A stretch of 49,313 bases of DNA, from positions 1 through 49,313 of the forward strand of contig CALKXY010000019.1 in assembly GCA_938003545.1 (NCBI GenBank). Direction: 5' to 3'. The translations under genes were made by a program, and so were the position numbers. The notes under the pieces are model-generated. The model saw only the letters and a list, made by a program, of their open reading frames with translations. It searched no databases and was not told where the DNA came from. Position 1 is the stretch's first letter. Every line of letters begins with the position of its first letter. Positions 35,854 to 44,223 of this stretch are shown here, one piece after another. The stretch comes from an uncultured Caulobacterales bacterium. Lineage in GTDB: Bacteria > Pseudomonadota > Alphaproteobacteria > Caulobacterales > Maricaulaceae.

Positions 35854-37086
35854 GGTTTCCGAAACTTGAAGTGTGACTTTAAGGGCGTTTCGAAGCGTGG
35901 ATAAGGTCTGTTCAATAGACACTTTGTCAGCAGGTGATGCGCAGAGAAGTAAAAGGCTTTGCGCTGTGGATTTTTCGACATCTAACCCAAAGTGTTCAGA
36001 CAGGTTTTTGGCCCAGATACGTGCATCGAATGATGTTAACTTTGATGTACTTATCAAAATATGTGCGGGATCAGAACTTTCGGCGTCTACATATTCAGGT
36101 TTAACAATATAGATGTCAGGGTGAACTTCCTTGATTCTGTTTGATAAAGTCTGCGCCGCTTCGTCTGCTTGTTTGAAGGCAGGCCCCCATGCACCATTTA
36201 TGATTTCTTGTATGCGATGCTCTGTAATCATTATGTCGACAAATGAGATGCTGGAAGACCGAAAACCTAAGTCCAAAGCTTCGTCCCAGAGGCGAGCGAT
36301 CTCCTTATTATTTGTAACCATACAGCCTAAACTGGATGGAGATAGTCCACGTTTATGTGGGCTTGTAAGCCAAGCATCGCAAAGTGGAATAAGTGACTCA
36401 TGCGGGTTAGATGTGTTTCTAAATGCTGTTGCATCCCAAGCTCCATCAATGAAAAAATATATACCGTGTAGTTTCGCATAGTTGTAAATTTTTTCTTCTT
36501 CAGACTTTGCCCTAAAACCATCATAAGAGGGTAGGACAAGAATTATTGCGGCGATATTTTTTGGGTCAAATTTTTCCACGAGATTTTTTATTGCATCGAA
36601 AGTGATGGGATGAACTGTTCCGTGCGTGTAGTTAAAACAACGCGGTACGCGAATGGCTTTCCAACGTCCAAATATTAACCCACCAATCGCACTTTGGTGA
36701 CAAGCCTCATCAAACAACACGAGGCTTCGGTTCCTTTGAAGTTTTGGTAGAACTGCAGTTAGTAGTATTAAAATTGAACCTGAAGACCCTCCAAAAGAGA
36801 GGCAAGCATAAGTGCTTTTATAGAGTGTAGCGAGGCTCTGATTGACTGTTTGTACGGCTCCTTCACCTAAAGCAGAGGGTAGGTTAAAATGCCTATTTGA
36901 AATTGAATGCTCGGCGTAATCCCATAATTCTGAATATAATTTAGCGAAATTATATGCGTATGATTTAATTTGTGTCGGTCGCATAATTGAAAAGTATAAT
37001 AATCGCAGAACATATTTTAATATAATGATTGTGAATTTTAAGGCTTGATGGCGTTGAATTTTGTCAACGGATTTTCTGAACATCAT
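35848..37086 (-). CDS. PLP-binding domain of an Orn/Lys/Arg decarboxylase-like enzyme (split gene)
   Basis: This 412-residue protein has the fold type I PLP domain of basic amino-acid decarboxylases: Gly/Ser-rich phosphate loop SFGGSSGSILIL (~97-108), the His of FDEACHQSAIGG stacking on PLP (H130), ILVLPSYDGF, the pyridine Asp in FFIDGAWDA (D214), and the Schiff-base Lys in TSPHKRGLSPSSLG (K245). It stops at the point where homologues continue into the C-terminal domain; that domain is the N-terminus of the next gene, so activity probably needs both products. The first ~34 residues are hydrophobic and may be spurious; Met35 is an alternative start. No ribosome binding site is clear at either start. 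Confidence 0.75.
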   Translation of the reverse strand: MMFRKSVDKIQRHQALKFTIIILKYVLRLLYFSIMRPTQIKSYAYNFAKLYSELWDYAEHSISNRHFNLPSALGEGAVQTVNQSLATLYKSTYACLSFGGSSGSILILLTAVLPKLQRNRSLVLFDEACHQSAIGGLIFGRWKAIRVPRCFNYTHGTVHPITFDAIKNLVEKFDPKNIAAIILVLPSYDGFRAKSEEEKIYNYAKLHGIYFFIDGAWDATAFRNTSNPHESLIPLCDAWLTSPHKRGLSPSSLGCMVTNNKEIARLWDEALDLGFRSSSISFVDIMITEHRIQEIINGAWGPAFKQADEAAQTLSNRIKEVHPDIYIVKPEYVDAESSDPAHILISTSKLTSFDARIWAKNLSEHFGLDVEKSTAQSLLLLCASPADKVSIEQTLSTLRNALKVTLQVSETL

Positions 37087-37125
37087 TTAAGTTTTGAGGC
37101 AATTTTTACAGGTGTGCAAAAAGGT

Positions 37126-37154
37126 GTTCGGGGTTTAACGAATAGGGACCGAAC
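37126..37154. promoter_or_regulatory. Inverted repeat before the decarboxylase gene
   Basis: GTTCGG (37126-37131) and CCGAAC (37149-37154) are separated by 17 bases, about 40-70 bases upstream of the decarboxylase start. It could be an operator. Otherwise I see nothing in the 225-base gap 37087-37312. Confidence 0.3.
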
Positions 37155-37312
37155 TATGGCCGACGTAATGGTTTTTGGCTTTGTGGGGGTGGGCATAATC
37201 GACTCCTAAGTGTGTATAGGGATCGCATAATGGTGGTTCAGCTTGCTGCCCATTAACTCATTCACAACTAAATTCTAACTTAGGTCTTTAAGGGTTTGAA
37301 TTTGTTAGAGTT

Positions 37313-39964
37313 TTAAATTTTAGGTGTATAGACGCCCTCTATCATATCGAATATTTTTGAGGTTTCTGTTGTGGGTTTTTCATAAGTACACTCTTCCAAA
37401 GCAGAGCGAGGGATTTGATTATAGGCGTCTTCCATATTTATAAATATACAGTTCCGAAACATAACTTCATCGTCTGAATTGAAATCTGATTTTAGAGAGA
37501 ATGTACTATTGACAAATATGCATCGCTCAAAAACGGTTCCCTTAAGTTCCGCTTTCCTGAAGTCGGCTTCTAAAAAATGACATTGAGAGATATATGTATC
37601 TTTGAATCTAGAGTTATAAAACCTAACTTGATTAAAGCTAGAAAATTGAAAAAAACAATTTTTGAAAAGAGTGCCTAAGATATCGCATGAAAGTAAATCT
37701 GTATGCCGGAAGAGCGACTGTTTGAAGATACAGGATGTTATTTTTATACGGTTCCAGCATGTCATGTTAAATGATGCCTGACTGAAAACAGAGGTTTCAA
37801 TATGTCCAGTAATGAAATTTAATGTATTCATGTCTGCTGAATCTAAATGAACGCCGCAGAGTGAGTGACCTAAGAAATTTGTATTTTGAACAGAACTTTC
37901 TTGAAGAGTCGTGTTTTTTGAGTCTATCGGGTTGAATAGATGAATACGCTTTAGGTCAGAGGGCCCGAAACTCGCGTCTGAATCAGTTAGTAAAAAGGAG
38001 ACATCCTCACGAGCGTAACGTTCTCTATTTAAGCATGACCAGATAAGAAAAATCAAACTTCCTGCTAATTTCAATTGTTCAATAAAATCTAATATAGACT
38101 TTGTATTTGTTTTTTCAAAAGAGGATTGAAAGACATCTGTCTTTAAAAGCCTTAATGCAGCATCCCAGTCTAAATCTATCAGACTGTCATACCTCAAGGC
38201 CGCCTCATTTTGGCAAAAATCAGCTAAAGTTGGATCTTGGGTGCCAGCACTACATAATGCCATCCAATCTGAGAGTGCTGATTTTAAATCCTGATTGTTT
38301 ATGAATGCAGATATAAGGGCTGTAAATTTATCCAATATTAGCGTTGAGAGAAGATATTCAGAGAAAGTCTGATGTGTAAATTTTAGCGCATCTTTATTTC
38401 TATCATTTGGAAGATTAAAAACTGTTGTAATGTTGTTGATAAATACTTTGCCTAACGCCTCATTTGAAAACATTATGGCGCTTAATAGATTTGAAGCGAC
38501 CTCATCTTTGAGGTCGTATTTCAAGTCCTCTATTTTTATTTTTCGTTGTCCATTGTTGTGCCAGTGCGTAAGAGAAATATATTGCAGGGTGAGGAGGAAC
38601 TGCTCTCTCGTTGGATTCAATATTCCTACAGTAGAGTCTCGCCAAATATCTTCACATCGAATTTGTTCAATAATTTTTTGATAGATAGGGTTCTTGTTTT
38701 TTTTATAAGTTAGCGCATCTATTATTTTATTCGGGGATTGTAAAAGTTCTTGAGCTTTTTCATTTGAAAGTGCCGTCCTACAAATAAGATAAATGAGTAA
38801 GGGATTGCCTCCAAATTCAAAAAATTCATTGTAGGTTTCACATAAAAAAGCTGGCAGTTCGGGGCAATTTGTAAAACCTTTTGCCGTGGTGTAATTGTTC
38901 CACCATTCTGGTCTGAGATCTTCGCCGACTAAATCTTCGCCTTCAGAATTTAAAAGTTTAACGCTTCCCTTTATACTGACCATCTTCAATTTTTTTATTC
39001 GTGTTTGTCTAAGGTGTTTTACAGCTTGTTCGATCGATTCTGCTCGACCTAATATGATGATGCGGAGTATTTTCCCATGAAGGTTACATATCTCTTGTTC
39101 GACTTTGAGGTTTGAAATTAAGTCGATGAGTTTTGAATTTGACCTATTTTGTCCGCCGCTTATATCGTCCAAACCATCTAAAATTAAGCAAGCCTTCGCT
39201 TTGGAAGATGACCTAAAATGCTGTAGGAAGGACGAGACAGAGAAAGAGTCCGTTACGGGATGTGTAGTGTCTGAAACGTCTATTTCTATCGTTGAAAGAT
39301 GGCTTAAACGCAAGTATATTTGGAAGACATCTAATTCTGCGAATGTGTTCGCGAGATGTAACGCTGTCATTGATTTTCCGGAACCAGGATCTCCACTAAT
39401 TAGGGTCCAGTCTGTGTAGGGTTCTTCTCTCCAACCCTGTAATGCGAACTGGGTTAAATCACGGGCTTCATAAAGATACCAAGCCTCAGGCTGATCTTCT
39501 ACCAAGTCTAGTGGAACATATATGTCCGAGGCTGAAAAAGTTTCACTTAAAATAGGAGACGTATATTTTTTTTGAATCCAATCGCCATGTTGTCGAATGA
39601 TGTCATCGGAACTAACTTTATTTTCATATAAGGCATTATCGGTTTTTCGTAATGTTTTTGGACGGGCGACATGATGCGCCCAGACAGTTTCAAAAGCTGT
39701 GATCCATTTGGCGGCTATTGTGGTCTCAAAACTGGCTTCAATCAGTTTAAAAAATGCTGAGGTATAGCGAGTCGGGATAACATCTTTATTCTTCCACTTG
39801 CTGACCGTTACTGTGCTGACCGTTTTCCCGCGAGCGAATGTTTGAAAGTCTGAACTAAAGGATTCTTCAGTCCAGTGACCAATTTGAAAAAAGAAACGAA
39901 ATAATTCGGACGGGCCAAAACTATCGAAAGCTTTCGGCGGGGGTATATTCAGCTTCTGATTCAA
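37313..39964 (-). CDS. NACHT (STAND) NTPase with N-terminal HTH-like region and pentapeptide repeats
   Basis: This 883-residue protein has three parts. Residues ~15-75 resemble an XRE-like HTH (FARGKTVSTVTVSKWKNKDV, IPTRYTSAFFKLIEA). The NACHT module has Walker A ISGDPGSGKSMTAL (~190-201) and Walker B ACLILDGLDDISG (~258-270), followed by a winged-helix/superhelical stretch to ~650. Residues ~690-850 are pentapeptide-repeat-like (NTNFLGHSLCGVHLDSADMN; LEADFRKAELKGTVFERCIF). NACHT proteins in bacteria include anti-phage sensors (bNACHT/Avs-like); the repeats would be the sensor or the binding face. No nuclease, TIR or other killing domain is recognised at the N-terminus. The codon usage is A+T-rich, in keeping with horizontal transfer. 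Confidence 0.82.
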   Translation of the reverse strand: MNQKLNIPPPKAFDSFGPSELFRFFFQIGHWTEESFSSDFQTFARGKTVSTVTVSKWKNKDVIPTRYTSAFFKLIEASFETTIAAKWITAFETVWAHHVARPKTLRKTDNALYENKVSSDDIIRQHGDWIQKKYTSPILSETFSASDIYVPLDLVEDQPEAWYLYEARDLTQFALQGWREEPYTDWTLISGDPGSGKSMTALHLANTFAELDVFQIYLRLSHLSTIEIDVSDTTHPVTDSFSVSSFLQHFRSSSKAKACLILDGLDDISGGQNRSNSKLIDLISNLKVEQEICNLHGKILRIIILGRAESIEQAVKHLRQTRIKKLKMVSIKGSVKLLNSEGEDLVGEDLRPEWWNNYTTAKGFTNCPELPAFLCETYNEFFEFGGNPLLIYLICRTALSNEKAQELLQSPNKIIDALTYKKNKNPIYQKIIEQIRCEDIWRDSTVGILNPTREQFLLTLQYISLTHWHNNGQRKIKIEDLKYDLKDEVASNLLSAIMFSNEALGKVFINNITTVFNLPNDRNKDALKFTHQTFSEYLLSTLILDKFTALISAFINNQDLKSALSDWMALCSAGTQDPTLADFCQNEAALRYDSLIDLDWDAALRLLKTDVFQSSFEKTNTKSILDFIEQLKLAGSLIFLIWSCLNRERYAREDVSFLLTDSDASFGPSDLKRIHLFNPIDSKNTTLQESSVQNTNFLGHSLCGVHLDSADMNTLNFITGHIETSVFSQASFNMTCWNRIKITSCIFKQSLFRHTDLLSCDILGTLFKNCFFQFSSFNQVRFYNSRFKDTYISQCHFLEADFRKAELKGTVFERCIFVNSTFSLKSDFNSDDEVMFRNCIFINMEDAYNQIPRSALEECTYEKPTTETSKIFDMIEGVYTPKI

Positions 39965-40018
39965 GTTTAAATCCTTATTTTGACTAAAAATTCAGGAATT
40001 TTGTCTGATTTTCAACCT

Positions 40019-40036
40019 ACCCGACGATCGTCGGGT
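40019..40036. promoter_or_regulatory. Perfect 18-base palindrome upstream of the NACHT gene
   Basis: ACCCGACGATCGTCGGGT is a perfect palindrome, G+C-rich in an A+T-rich region, 55-72 bases before the NACHT start codon. It fits an operator for a dimeric regulator, possibly the HTH-like N-terminus of the NACHT protein itself. Apart from it and the relic at 40262-40429, I see nothing in 39965-40546. Confidence 0.5.
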
Positions 40037-40261
40037 TCACACATAAGTACCGTGACATAAAGGGTATTTTCTATTCACTTAGGAAGGATACGACGCATTT
40101 AGACCCATCTTGTTTTTAATGGTTTTACCCAATAGCCAGAAATTTAAACCAGAGAATGCAATAGTTAATTTCTAAAATTTAAGGATGTTAAATTTGACTC
40201 GGTTGTATTTCTTTTACAGCCTTCTTTACTAAAACGCACACATGTTCTGTATTCCCACTTA

Positions 40262-40429
40262 TCAGTGCCCCACCATCTGGCTCTGTTGGACATGTTGGAT
40301 GTTTTCAAGCCCGCTAAAAATCTGTGGGTCTTGAGAGTCAAAATTTATATGTCTGAATAGAGTTGTGAGTCTTGGTGTTTTGTCTCTACCGATTATACGG
40401 GGCGATAGATGACAACCACCAAGACCCAT
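40262..40429 (-). pseudogene. Relic resembling the GNAT region of the SET fusion gene
   Basis: A 55-codon frame on the minus strand encodes RLTTLFRHINFDSQ followed by DPQIFSGLENIQHVQQ. This lines up with residues ~240-268 of the SET fusion protein (RMGTLERLFYSEEWH, DPLIFSGLKHVELLDH), sharing the core DPxIFSGL and RxxTL. Nothing homologous extends on either side. It is best read as the remnant of a second copy of that gene. An intact small gene is less likely, although AAGGA stands four bases before its ATG. Confidence 0.4.
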
Positions 40430-40546
40430 GACATCCTTTCTTCAAACACTTCTTACGATAGTTAAGTCTCTGCGATGCAGTGGCAAGCCTGTATCATACC
40501 CAGTCATACGCTTGTTGCCTCGTCTCGTATCACCTAAGCGTATCAC

Positions 40547-42400
40547 ATGATGAGATTGAGCTATATCATATGCGCTGCGAGTGTGGCCATTTCGTCTTTG
40601 GACGGTGCTGCATATGCGAAGCCTTTAACGCCACAGGAACGTGTAACGTGCGCCGATTTACGTGTATGTGTTGATATTATACGACGACACGACGCGTCTG
40701 AGTTCGATTATTCCGTTTTAGAGCGTGATTTTAAACGTTTTGGGGCACAAGGCCGTGCGGCCCTTTTTGAAATTTTGAAGAGCGATGAAGGAAATGCGGA
40801 TATCGCGCGCATGATTCTATCTTTGGGGTCACTGCAGCCAGCAGAGAGACGGCGTGTGTATCAGGATTGGACGCCAGAAACATCAGCGAGGTTTTTACCG
40901 CTTTTTATGGACGGAGATATTCGATCTGCACACAAAGTATTACTCACACTCGCTCATGCTGATGCGAATGTACGTGAACATGCCCGCAAAGCTCTTCTGC
41001 GCTTTCCCGAAAATGCCCTCGTTCCAAAGTTGTCAAAGGGCGAGCGCGAGGTTGTTTTACGCGCATTGATCAATGATCCAATGTCGGAAGTGGCACTCTT
41101 TGTAGAGGCGTGGAATGTCGAGGGCCAAGCTGAGCTATTCGGATTGCTTCTTCGTAGCGGAAACCCCGAGCTTGTATCAGCGTCTTACGCCGCATTATAT
41201 CGGGCTGATCCGAAGCAAGCGTTTGATCTTCTTTTGTCAGAGATGCGAAAGATTGAGTCAGCATCACAAGCGCGAGCCATTGGGGAGATGCTGGCCCGTC
41301 GTCATGTTAAGCGAGAGGATGGGTTTTATCTGAAATTTGCGCACAATGTTTCAGGAGACACGGCTTTTCCTGTGCCCGCGCGAGCGGCTGGACTACATGC
41401 AGTTCTTCGTATTCCAGCAGCTAAGGTTCCTTCAATTCAGAAAATTCGTAAGCCCTCTTTGGTTTTCCTTGTTCAAGGACAGGCTGATACCGCACTGGAT
41501 ATCTACTTACCTACTTTTGAGGCTGCAAAAGATACTGAGGCCTTGCGCCTCATATGGCACATTGCGAAAGTTGAAAAATGGGTGAGTTTAAATCAAGTCG
41601 CCACATTTTATGAAGGTGTCGCTTTTGAATCAGACATCGTGCGTGACCTGATTTTGTCCGATGACCTTCGCAGTGTGAAGGCTGGACTAAGCCGCGCGAA
41701 TAAATCACATGAATCGGCGATCAAGTCGCAAATTAATCATCCCGTAAAAGAAATCGCCAATGCCGCAAGGCGGGCCATGAATTTGCCAAAACTCTCTCAG
41801 AACGCGCGCGAAAACTGTTTTCTAGCACGCTTCGACCCCAAGGATAAACTGGCGCAAATGCCATTTTTCGACTCCGCTTGGCTTCATACTGGATCAGGAG
41901 GGAGAGTGGCTGCGGATCGCAGAGCTTTAGTAACAGCCTACCCAACGGCCCAAGGGTGGTTGGCTGGATATGATTTGGATGTCATTTCATCATCTCGCTC
42001 ACATTCTGGAGGAGAGCTCGTCCAGTTTGAAAATAAGACTGGCGGATTTCGCCGCGTGGGGAACTTCAACGACCCGATAGCCATTCTACCGAACCGATCT
42101 TTGCGTTTGGGTGAAACAACGTCGCGATTTTGGATCATAGATGGGTCAAAAGGCGATGATCCGTCGATGTCCGCTTATCAACTTGATCTTACTGCGACGG
42201 GGTCACCTATTCGTCGCGTCGGGAATTTACCCCGACAGGCGAAAGACTTTTCGGTGGCTCCTAATGGTGATTTGTTAGTCACGTCTCGCCAGCCGAAGGA
42301 TGATATAAAGCAACCCCCGCTTCGGTATAAATCTGATGGGCGGGTTTCTTTGGCCTGCGTACTTCCGGCTCCGTCGGCCGCCCCACCTGCGTTGAATTAA
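40547..42400 (+). CDS. Secreted HEAT-like repeat protein of unknown function
   Basis: This 617-residue protein has a probable signal peptide (LSYIICAASVAISSLDGAAYA). The N-terminal two thirds consist of helical pairs reminiscent of HEAT repeats (DIRSAHKVLLTLAHADANVR, EHARKALLRFPENALV). The C-terminal ~190 residues are beta-rich with propeller-like motifs (GGFRRVGNFNDPIAILPN; KDFSVAPNGDLLVTSRQP). A Cys-rich start (VTCADLRVCVD) may hold a disulphide. The ATG at 40550 is an alternative start. It is four bases upstream of mrp and probably co-transcribed with it. The function is unknown; it marks the return of core-like composition after the island. Confidence 0.65.
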   Translation: MMRLSYIICAASVAISSLDGAAYAKPLTPQERVTCADLRVCVDIIRRHDASEFDYSVLERDFKRFGAQGRAALFEILKSDEGNADIARMILSLGSLQPAERRRVYQDWTPETSARFLPLFMDGDIRSAHKVLLTLAHADANVREHARKALLRFPENALVPKLSKGEREVVLRALINDPMSEVALFVEAWNVEGQAELFGLLLRSGNPELVSASYAALYRADPKQAFDLLLSEMRKIESASQARAIGEMLARRHVKREDGFYLKFAHNVSGDTAFPVPARAAGLHAVLRIPAAKVPSIQKIRKPSLVFLVQGQADTALDIYLPTFEAAKDTEALRLIWHIAKVEKWVSLNQVATFYEGVAFESDIVRDLILSDDLRSVKAGLSRANKSHESAIKSQINHPVKEIANAARRAMNLPKLSQNARENCFLARFDPKDKLAQMPFFDSAWLHTGSGGRVAADRRALVTAYPTAQGWLAGYDLDVISSSRSHSGGELVQFENKTGGFRRVGNFNDPIAILPNRSLRLGETTSRFWIIDGSKGDDPSMSAYQLDLTATGSPIRRVGNLPRQAKDFSVAPNGDLLVTSRQPKDDIKQPPLRYKSDGRVSLACVLPAPSAAPPALN

Positions 42401-42404
42401 TTTT

Positions 42405-43502
42405 ATGTCCTATTCCGAAGATCGCGCACTTAAGGCGTTAGCTGCCATTTCTGACCCGCTGAAGCCCAGCGATATAATTGCGGCGGGGCGCTTGGCGTCG
42501 ATGAACATGACGGATGGCGTTTTGCAGGCCGTCTTACAAATCCCACCGCCAGAAGCTGAAAAATTCTTTCCCATTCGTGAGGCTGCCCAGCATGCGCTCG
42601 AGGCTGTTGAAGGTGTCTCTAAGGCGCGTGTTGTACTTTCGGCGCATAAGCCTGGACCTCAAATTGGCGGTAAAAAACGCGGAAATCCACATCAACCTCG
42701 ACGACCTGAAGGCGTCCAAGGGGATGGGGAGGTAAAGCGTATTATTGCGATTTCATCTGCTAAAGGCGGCGTGGGGAAATCAACCCTGTCAGCAAACCTT
42801 GCGGTGGCATTGGCGCGGTCTGGCTTACGCGTTGGTCTTTTGGATGCCGATATTCACGGACCTAGCTTGCCGATGCTATTCGGAACGACGGGGCAGCAAG
42901 CCCGCGCTATTTCCGTTGGAGCTAGAAAAATCATTGTACCGATTGAAGCGCAGGGCGTGAAGACCATGTCTATTGGGTATCTGACCCCTGATGACAGTCC
43001 GATTGTTTGGCGAGGCCCACTTGTGCAAGGCGCAATTTCTCGCATGTTGTGGGATGTGGATTGGGGTGAGTTGGACCTGCTTCTGATTGATATGCCGCCC
43101 GGTACAGGCGACGCGCAATTGGGGTTAGCCCAAGATATTAAACCCGGAGGCGCGGTGATCATATCGACCCCTCAAGACTTGGCGCTTTTAGATGCTCGCA
43201 AAGGCGTCGCTATGTTCCGTAAGGTCGATATTCCCGTATTGGGATTGATTGAAAATATGGCTGTCTTCACATGTCCAGATTGCGGAACGCAGCATCATAT
43301 TTTTGGCACAGATGGGGCGCAACGTGATGCCAAGGCGTTAGAGATTGACTATCTTGGGGCCACGCCGCTGCATATGTCCATTCGGGAGAGCGGGGATTCA
43401 GGTGTGCCTGTCGCCGCAGTTGAAGGGAACATAACAGACATTTTTGAAACTTTAGCCAAACGTGTTTACGAGAAAGCCCTAGCGACGCCTCAGCGCGAGT
43501 AA
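42405..43502 (+). CDS. mrp: Iron-sulfur cluster carrier protein Mrp/ApbC
   Basis: This 365-residue P-loop ATPase delivers Fe-S clusters to apo-proteins in the cytoplasm. An N-terminal MIP18/DUF59-like domain (~1-85) is followed by a basic Gly/Pro-rich linker. The ParA-like domain has the deviant Walker A SSAKGGVGKSTLSANLAVAL, the switch LLDADIHGPSLPMLFG, LLIDMPPGTGDAQLG, and the CxxC cluster ligand pair in FTCPDCGTQHHIF. It follows the repeat protein by four bases. Its 3' end overlaps the convergent coq9 by 13 bases. Confidence 0.95.
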   Translation: MSYSEDRALKALAAISDPLKPSDIIAAGRLASMNMTDGVLQAVLQIPPPEAEKFFPIREAAQHALEAVEGVSKARVVLSAHKPGPQIGGKKRGNPHQPRRPEGVQGDGEVKRIIAISSAKGGVGKSTLSANLAVALARSGLRVGLLDADIHGPSLPMLFGTTGQQARAISVGARKIIVPIEAQGVKTMSIGYLTPDDSPIVWRGPLVQGAISRMLWDVDWGELDLLLIDMPPGTGDAQLGLAQDIKPGGAVIISTPQDLALLDARKGVAMFRKVDIPVLGLIENMAVFTCPDCGTQHHIFGTDGAQRDAKALEIDYLGATPLHMSIRESGDSGVPVAAVEGNITDIFETLAKRVYEKALATPQRE

Positions 43503-44188
43503 CGACGTCGACGCGCGCGGCCTTTTTTCGGGCGCGTTAAAATATCCATTCCACCATAACGTAATTGCCCCAAAATTTCTGCTGGATTGGGAAGGTCTTT
43601 CGTCGCTGATTTTAGACGCCATTTCATCGTTTCAAAACTCATGACATTCTCAATGCGGGCGTCTAAAAAGGCCCGCGCTTGCGCTTTGTCTTCGGATTGA
43701 TCCGAGAGCCATATGGGCAATACTGATCCAATGACGGCACTTAAAATAACGCGTTTGGAATAATAATTAGCGTCAGTCGATGTATCGCCAATTGCGCGCC
43801 AAATCATATCGGCGGCTTGCCAAAGCTGTTTGACGCCCGTCGCGGTTAAATCGGGCAGGACCAAACGGGATGATGCGCGTCTAGCGGCTTCTTCATTTCC
43901 GTCAATAACCTCTAGTCTCGCGAGTACGCCTTGCGTGACGCGTTGCCTGATTTTTAGGGTGCCAAGGTCTAAGGCCTCAATTTTGATTTGGGCTTGCGTA
44001 TCAAGTCTTGCCGCCCAGTGATCTAAAATGCCTCCGACGCCCGCTTCGAAATATAATTGATCGGAGCCTTCCGGTAAACCAACGTCGCGAACCGCGCGTT
44101 TGAGCGTCAGAGTGGTCCAGCCTTCAAAGGGGGCAATCTTCAATGCGGCGTCTAGGATTTGATCACGAATTTGGTCTGGCGATGTCAT
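43490..44188 (-). CDS. COQ9 family ubiquinone biosynthesis protein
   Basis: This 232-residue protein matches the alphaproteobacterial COQ9 family: a TetR-like N-terminal helical region (DQILDAALKIAPFEGWTTLT, LKRAVRDVGLPEG) and the conserved C-terminal part TDANYYSKRVILSAVIGSVL, then WLSDQSEDKAQARAFLDARI. COQ9 binds lipids and supports the hydroxylase step of ubiquinone synthesis. The start MTSPDQIRD (44188) is chosen; MPMTSP (44194) is equally possible and the longer frame is not credible. A basic Arg-rich C-terminus (KKGRARRRRYSR) is notable. Confidence 0.9.
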   Translation of the reverse strand: MTSPDQIRDQILDAALKIAPFEGWTTLTLKRAVRDVGLPEGSDQLYFEAGVGGILDHWAARLDTQAQIKIEALDLGTLKIRQRVTQGVLARLEVIDGNEEAARRASSRLVLPDLTATGVKQLWQAADMIWRAIGDTSTDANYYSKRVILSAVIGSVLPIWLSDQSEDKAQARAFLDARIENVMSFETMKWRLKSATKDLPNPAEILGQLRYGGMDILTRPKKGRARRRRYSR

Positions 44189-44223
44189 AGGCATCACATA
44201 GGGAGTCCGTCGCAGAAAGTCAC

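Larger units (their letters stand above)
33053..40546. other. A+T-rich genomic island next to tRNA-Val
   Basis: The stretch from the tRNA 3' end to the start of the secreted repeat protein is visibly richer in A+T than either flank. It carries only unusual accessory genes (LuxR-like, decarboxylase/GNAT/SET, NACHT) and a gene relic at its right edge. Flanking genes (cpdR, mrp, coq9) are core. No integrase, transposase or convincing attachment-site repeat is visible, so the island is old, decayed or a recombination hotspot. Confidence 0.5.

Noticed and set aside
40256..40278. Partial likeness to the 3' end of tRNA-Val (CAGT..GCCCACCA) as an attachment site
   Set aside because: Gaps are needed, the match is short and no integrase exists, so it is not convincing as att.
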